A DNA stretch of 8,367 nucleotides from positions 1 through 8,367 of the forward strand of contig JAHWKS010000177.1 of assembly GCA_019347795.1 (NCBI GenBank), written 5' to 3'. The position numbers and the translations under genes were made by a program. Below the pieces are notes generated by a model. It saw nothing but the letters and a program-made list of their open reading frames with translations. It was not told the DNA's origin and searched no databases. The stretch's first letter is position 1; each line of letters opens with the position of its first letter. Below, piece after piece: positions 5,093 through 8,367 of this stretch. The DNA comes from Planctomycetota bacterium. GTDB taxonomy: Bacteria; Planctomycetota; Planctomycetia; Pirellulales; Pirellulaceae.

Positions 5093-6910
5093 ATGAAACC
5101 TTCCCATCAACGCCGTTTCGTCATCGCGATTCTCCTCGCTGTCGCCGCTGAGCCGTGGGCCTCGGCACGCGCCCAAGAGTCGCCGGGGCAACTGCAGATC
5201 AAGACTCGTCGCATCGTCGCCTTCAAGGACGGGTATTGCCTGGTCGTGAAGGATGCGGCGGGGACCAGCGATGAGCGGGGGGAGGTGTTCACTTCCGAAG
5301 TTCCCGACGCCGCGGTGCTCGGCTCCTTCTGGGCGACGCCGACTGAGGGGCGGCTCACGGCGATGATCGCCGGCTGGAGAGAGACGACGGAGGAAGTCGT
5401 GAAGGAGGCGCCGTGCACGCAGGTGATCGAGCTGCTGCTGGCGAACGTCGGCGCGGAGGCGGCGATCGAGCTGCATGATAAGTCGGTCCATCGCGGCCGG
5501 ATTCACGAGGTGCTCACGCAGCCGACGGCGGCCCCCCTCTCGCAGCCGTGGGCCGAGCGGTGGCGGCTCACGAGTCTCCTGGCGAGCGGCTCTTCGCGAG
5601 GGCTCTCGCAGCCGGAAGTCGTTGAGGCGCCTTCGATGGGCGGCGTCACCGGCGAGCTCTTCGTCCTCCGGGCCGATGACGGCGACAAGCTCCTGCCGAT
5701 CTCGCAGGTGCGCTCGTTCACCGTCGATCGCATGAAGACGACGCTGGAGCGCACCGTCACATCGCGGCAGCGGAGCAAGCGGCTCACATTCCGCTTCGCC
5801 GAGCCGGCGCAGCGGCGGGAGCTGTCGCTCATGTACTTCCGGCCCGGTGTGCGATGGATCCCGACGTATCGCGTGCAATTGGAGTCGGGAGGCGAGAAGG
5901 AAAAGAAGACGGCGACGATCGCCCTTCAGGCGGAGGTGCTTAATGAGGCGGAGGACTTCGGCGACGCGCCGCTGGACGTGGTGGTGGGCGTGCCGAACTT
6001 CCGCTTTCGCACGCTTCCCAGCCCGCTGACGCTGGAGCAGGCCTTGAGGAATGCGCTCCAGCAGTCCGAGCCGGCGCTGATGGGGCAGATGCGGAATGAC
6101 TTCTCCAACGCCCTCTATGGCCAGCGGAGCAGCGAGTTCCGCCGCGAGGCCGCCGGGGCCTCCGCCGTCGCGGAAGGAGGCTCGCTGGAACTGCCGGACG
6201 AACTAACGGCCCAAGGGGCGCAGGATCTCTTCGTCTACCAGCTTCCGTCTCTGCGGTTGAAGACGGGGGAGCGGGCCGCGGCACCGATCTTCACGGCGGA
6301 GGTTCCCTATCGCGACGTGTACACCTGGGACCTGCGGCTCCAGCGGCAGGACAATGGCGCCGCCCCCACCGGCTCGGGCGCCGGCTCCCCCTTGACGCTC
6401 TCCAAGAACGAGGTGTGGCATCAGGTGGCGCTCACCAATACGACGCGGCTTCCCTGGACAACCGGCGCCGCGATGTTGCTCGACCAAGGCATTCCCGTCG
6501 GGCAGGAGCTGTTGACCTATACCTCGCCCAACGATGAAGTCCGCGTGCCGGTGACCGTCTCCGTCGAAACGCGCGGCAGCTATGAGGAAGAAGAGATCGA
6601 TCGCGAGCTAGGGGCGCTGACCTGGAACGGATACAGCTACGCCAAGATCGTGAAGCGGGCGCAGCTCGATTTGTGCAATAACAAGCCGGTTCCGATCGAG
6701 GCCGAGATTACCTTCCGCTTCGGCGGCAAGGCGACGGAGGTCAGCGACGACGGCGCCGTCAGGCTCGACGCCTTCCGCGCCGAAGACTGGACGAACTACA
6801 ACGGCCACCCTACCGTCAACAACAGCACCACCGTGCGGTGGAGCGTGAAGCTGGGACCTGGGGAAACCTTCACGCCCACCGTCGTCTACCACTTTTACGT
6901 GCGCCACTGA
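5093..6910 (+). CDS. Large secreted protein with DUF4139-like region
   Basis: A 605-residue exported protein of unknown function. The signal peptide is about 1-27 ('MKPSHQRRFVIAILLAVAAE', then 'PWASARAQ'). The N-terminal third has mixed beta/alpha character ('IVAFKDGYCLVVKDA', 'CTQVIELLLANVGAEAAIEL'). From about 215 it resembles DUF4139/mucoidy-inhibitor-type proteins: 'RELSLMYFRPGVRWIPTYRV' with W255-x-P-x-Y259 is the usual 'WxPxY' strand; 'TATIALQAEVLNEAEDFGDA' then 'PLDVVVGVPNFRF' matches the 'A.V.N.TGEDW..V.L.LS.G.P' block of that family, and the C-terminal half continues as repeated beta strands ('WHQVALTNTTRLPWTTGAAM', 'YSYAKIVKRAQLDL'). Start ATG 5093 is supported by GGAG at 5081-5084, 8 nt upstream; an in-frame ATG at 5063 would add ten residues before the signal peptide. 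No catalytic residues are evident. The DUF4139 link is a pattern call and could be a sister family. Confidence 0.8.
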   Translation: MKPSHQRRFVIAILLAVAAEPWASARAQESPGQLQIKTRRIVAFKDGYCLVVKDAAGTSDERGEVFTSEVPDAAVLGSFWATPTEGRLTAMIAGWRETTEEVVKEAPCTQVIELLLANVGAEAAIELHDKSVHRGRIHEVLTQPTAAPLSQPWAERWRLTSLLASGSSRGLSQPEVVEAPSMGGVTGELFVLRADDGDKLLPISQVRSFTVDRMKTTLERTVTSRQRSKRLTFRFAEPAQRRELSLMYFRPGVRWIPTYRVQLESGGEKEKKTATIALQAEVLNEAEDFGDAPLDVVVGVPNFRFRTLPSPLTLEQALRNALQQSEPALMGQMRNDFSNALYGQRSSEFRREAAGASAVAEGGSLELPDELTAQGAQDLFVYQLPSLRLKTGERAAAPIFTAEVPYRDVYTWDLRLQRQDNGAAPTGSGAGSPLTLSKNEVWHQVALTNTTRLPWTTGAAMLLDQGIPVGQELLTYTSPNDEVRVPVTVSVETRGSYEEEEIDRELGALTWNGYSYAKIVKRAQLDLCNNKPVPIEAEITFRFGGKATEVSDDGAVRLDAFRAEDWTNYNGHPTVNNSTTVRWSVKLGPGETFTPTVVYHFYVRH

Positions 6911-6930
6911 TTTGCACTTATCTTCAATTC

Positions 6931-6949
6931 GCGATTTCTTAACAATCGC
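6931..6949 (+). terminator. Short hairpin 20 nt after the DUF4139-like gene
   Basis: GCGATT (6931-6936) and AATCGC (6944-6949) are exact reverse complements around a 7-nt loop. It could be the weak terminator of the upstream gene. The stem is only 6 bp and there is no T-run, so it may be chance. Confidence 0.25.
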
Positions 6950-6964
6950 CGCCTCCTCAGCCCC

Positions 6965-6993
6965 TTGCAATGTCCGTTCGCATGACCAATAAT
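6965..6993 (+). promoter_or_regulatory. Sigma70-like promoter of the MarR-adaptor operon
   Basis: TTGCAA (6965-6970) and AATAAT (6988-6993) are separated by exactly 17 bp, close to the consensus -35/-10 pair, and lie about 33 bp before the GTG of the MarR gene in an unusually AT-rich stretch. The following dyad overlaps the spacer and the -10. Confidence 0.5.
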
Positions 6994-7006
6994 TAGCATA
7001 CGAACG
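6975..7006 (+). promoter_or_regulatory. 32-bp dyad, probable MarR operator
   Basis: CGTTCGCATG (6975-6984) and CATACGAACG (6997-7006) are reverse complements with one mismatch in ten positions, around a 12-bp AT-rich centre. The dyad covers the promoter spacer, the -10 box and the expected transcription start, just upstream of a MarR-family gene. A dimeric MarR protein binding here would block its own operon. Site and position are seen; the regulation is inferred from the family. Confidence 0.5.
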
Positions 7007-7013
7007 ATCTTGC

Positions 7014-7021
7014 GGAGGAGG
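7014..7021 (+). promoter_or_regulatory. Shine-Dalgarno site of the MarR gene
   Basis: GGAGGAGG precedes the GTG at 7026 by only 4 nt. It is the strongest ribosome site in this part of the window and decides the GTG start. Confidence 0.6.
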
Positions 7022-7025
7022 TCCC

Positions 7026-7481
7026 GTGCTGCAGTACGATTTTGAGGAAAGCATCGGCTATTGGCTGATCGTCGGCGCGCAGGCGTTTCAGCGGGCGCTG
7101 AATGAGGAGCTGGCGCCGCACGGCGTCACATTCCGGCAGGCCCAGGTTCTGGGTTGGCTGGCCTTGGAGGGAGAGCTGGCCCAGAACGAGCTGGCGGCGA
7201 AGATGATGATCGAGCCGCCCACGCTGGTCGGCATTCTGGACCGCATGGAGCGCGACGGCTGGATCTCCCGCGTCGCCTGTCCCGCGGACCGCCGGAAGAA
7301 GCGGATCGTGGTGAACCGCGCCGCGGAACGGGTCTGGGAGAAGATCGCCGCCTGCGGCAAGCGGGTCCGCAGCCGCGCCGTGCAGGGATTGACGAAGGAG
7401 GAAATCGAAACGCTCAAGCGGCTCGTGCGGCGCGTGGAGCACAATCTCAGCGAGCCGGCGTTGGTCGAGAAGAGCGCCTGA
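7026..7481 (+). CDS. MarR-family transcriptional repressor
   Basis: A 151-residue winged-helix regulator, expected to act as a dimer that binds a palindrome and is released by a ligand or by oxidation. The N-terminal dimerisation helix is 'FEESIGYWLIVGAQAFQRAL' (6-25). The winged helix is at about 35-95: 'TFRQAQVLGWLALEGELAQN' for the first helices, recognition helix 'EPPTLVGILDRMERDGWI' (63-80), then the wing with the family-typical 'DRR' at 88-90 ('PADRRKKRIVV'). A C-terminal helix follows ('TKEEIETLKRLVRRVEHNL'). Cysteines at 85 (just before the wing) and 110 could be redox sensitive, but this is speculation. The start is GTG 7026 with GGAGGAGG at 7014-7021, a short 4-nt spacing. Length is normal for the family. 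The next gene begins 29 nt after the stop, so both are probably one operon, repressed through the dyad at 6975-7006. Confidence 0.92.
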   Translation: MLQYDFEESIGYWLIVGAQAFQRALNEELAPHGVTFRQAQVLGWLALEGELAQNELAAKMMIEPPTLVGILDRMERDGWISRVACPADRRKKRIVVNRAAERVWEKIAACGKRVRSRAVQGLTKEEIETLKRLVRRVEHNLSEPALVEKSA

Positions 7482-7510
7482 CGAAGCCATTCCCATATCG
7501 AGTTCAAAAA

Positions 7511-8367
7511 ATGTCGTTGCGATTGATCGCTTCCCTATTATTGCTGTTGTCCGGATTTGCCTCTGCCTTGGCTCAGGGGACGGCGGGCAAAGGGCCCCCG
7601 GCCACTCTGGTTGCTGTGGCGCCGATCGAACAGCGCACGGTCACGCCGAAGCAATCGTTCGTCGGCACGGTGATGCCGGTGCGGAAAGCGGTGATCGGCA
7701 GCGCCGTCGATGGCCGCATCGCCGAATTCCGCGTCAACGAAGGCGATTACCTCGACGTCGAGAGCGAAGAGGGCGGCGTCCTGGCCGTGCTCTTGCGGGA
7801 GACGATCGGCAAAGAGGTGGAAGCCGCCCAGGCGGAGCTGCGGCTTCGCGACGAAGAGTTGAAAGAGATGCAGCAAGGCTTTCGACCGGAGGAGAAGGAG
7901 CAGGCCCGGGCTCGCATGGAGGCGGCGAAGGCAGCCATGGAGTACAGCAGGCTGCGGTTGCGGCGGTTGGAGTCGCTCTTCCGGCAAGGCCGGGCGGCCT
8001 CGCCGGAGGAAGTGGATGAGGCAACCGCCGCCGCCAACCAGGCGCATAATGCGTACCTCGAGGCGGTCGCGGCGCAGGAGCTGATCGAGCAAGGCCCCCG
8101 CGCGGAGCAAAAGGCGCAGGCCGCCGCGCGGCGCGACATGCAGCAGGCGGTCGTGGATCGTCTGGAGGATCAGTTCGAGAAGCACACCATCCGGGCCCGC
8201 TTCAACGGCTACGTTTCCGCCGAGCACACCGAATTAGGCGCCTGGGTCAACCGCGGCGATCCGGTGGCCGAGATCGTGGCTCTGGACGAGGTGGACATCG
8301 AAGTTCACGTCGTCGAGAATCACGTCCCCTTCGTCCACGTGGGAGACGCCACCACGATCACGTTGAC
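7511..8367 (+). CDS. RND/HlyD-type periplasmic adaptor (membrane fusion protein), 3'-partial
   Basis: An open frame of 285 codons that runs off the right edge. It encodes the adaptor that links an inner-membrane pump to an outer-membrane channel. The signal peptide is about 1-22 ('MSLRLIASLLLLLSGFASAL', cut near 'AQG'). The barrel-sandwich (lipoyl-like) half motifs are 'VIGSAVDGRIAEFRVNEGDY' at 61-80 and 'IRARFNGYVSAEHTELGAWV' at 227-246, followed by 'NRGDPVAEIVALDEVDIEV', the start of the beta-barrel domain. Between them lies a long alpha-helical hairpin (about 96-215) with 'PEEKEQARARMEAAKAAMEY' and 'LESLFRQGRAASPEEVDEA', the latter typical of the hairpin turn of these adaptors. Start ATG 7511 gives the signal peptide directly; its ribosome site is weak (GAG at about 7500), which may reflect coupling to the MarR gene 29 nt upstream. 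The pump gene is expected just right of the window. Confidence 0.9.
   Translation, partial: MSLRLIASLLLLLSGFASALAQGTAGKGPPATLVAVAPIEQRTVTPKQSFVGTVMPVRKAVIGSAVDGRIAEFRVNEGDYLDVESEEGGVLAVLLRETIGKEVEAAQAELRLRDEELKEMQQGFRPEEKEQARARMEAAKAAMEYSRLRLRRLESLFRQGRAASPEEVDEATAAANQAHNAYLEAVAAQELIEQGPRAEQKAQAAARRDMQQAVVDRLEDQFEKHTIRARFNGYVSAEHTELGAWVNRGDPVAEIVALDEVDIEVHVVENHVPFVHVGDATTITL

Noticed and set aside
5072..5878. Minus-strand ORF of 268 codons opposite the DUF4139-like gene
   Set aside because: Arginine-rich, low-complexity translation without recognisable motifs; antisense shadow of a strong CDS.
7538..8227. Minus-strand ORF of 229 codons opposite the adaptor gene
   Set aside because: The + strand encodes a convincing signal peptide, barrel-sandwich halves and helical hairpin; the antisense reading is leucine/arginine-rich shadow.
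1..8367. CRISPR array, tRNA, rRNA, transposase or integrase
   Set aside because: No regularly spaced repeats, cloverleaf-like segments, rRNA blocks or DDE/tyrosine-recombinase motifs were seen on either strand by eye.

Overview
The window looks like a piece of a GC-rich planctomycete chromosome (Pirellulales-like; this is inference). The signs are two short proteins with the 'FSLRTLL / RFRLHTLVL' style of N-terminal membrane anchor common in that phylum, a secreted PQQ-type beta-propeller protein that begins 'WPQFRGP' after its signal peptide, and a large secreted protein with a DUF4139-like region. Nearly all convincing intact genes are on the + strand.

Left region (1-1836): most of a conflict-system enzyme, an SF2 (DECH-box) helicase fused to a C-terminal PD-(D/E)XK-type nuclease of the DUF559/MTES_1575/Vsr-like kind. 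From memory it resembles the C-terminal two thirds of the large primase-helicase proteins annotated as TOTE conflict systems. Position 1 coincides with a methionine that is probably internal to the family, so the primase part may lie outside the window or be lost.

Region 1837-2834 is a gene graveyard. It holds the C-terminal end of a cupin protein (+), a half zinc-ribbon fragment of CPXCG type (-), one intact small GYD-domain gene (+, 2224-2517), and the N-terminal half of a DUF2905-like membrane protein (-) that ends a few bases from the GYD stop. This suggests repeated insertion and deletion around the helicase-nuclease gene.

Region 2835-5092 holds a 103-aa anchored coiled-coil protein, a GC-rich 12-bp perfect hairpin, the exported beta-propeller protein (3334-4695) and a 76-aa membrane-anchored ORF (4799-5029). 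Region 5093-6910 encodes the 605-aa secreted DUF4139-like protein.

Right region (6965-8367): a sigma70-like promoter overlapped by a 32-bp dyad, then a MarR-family repressor (7026-7481), and 29 nt later a periplasmic adaptor (HlyD/RND membrane-fusion protein) that runs off the window. This is the usual layout of an autoregulated, inducible efflux operon; the inner-membrane pump would be expected just beyond the right edge. No tRNA, rRNA, CRISPR array or recognisable transposase was seen.
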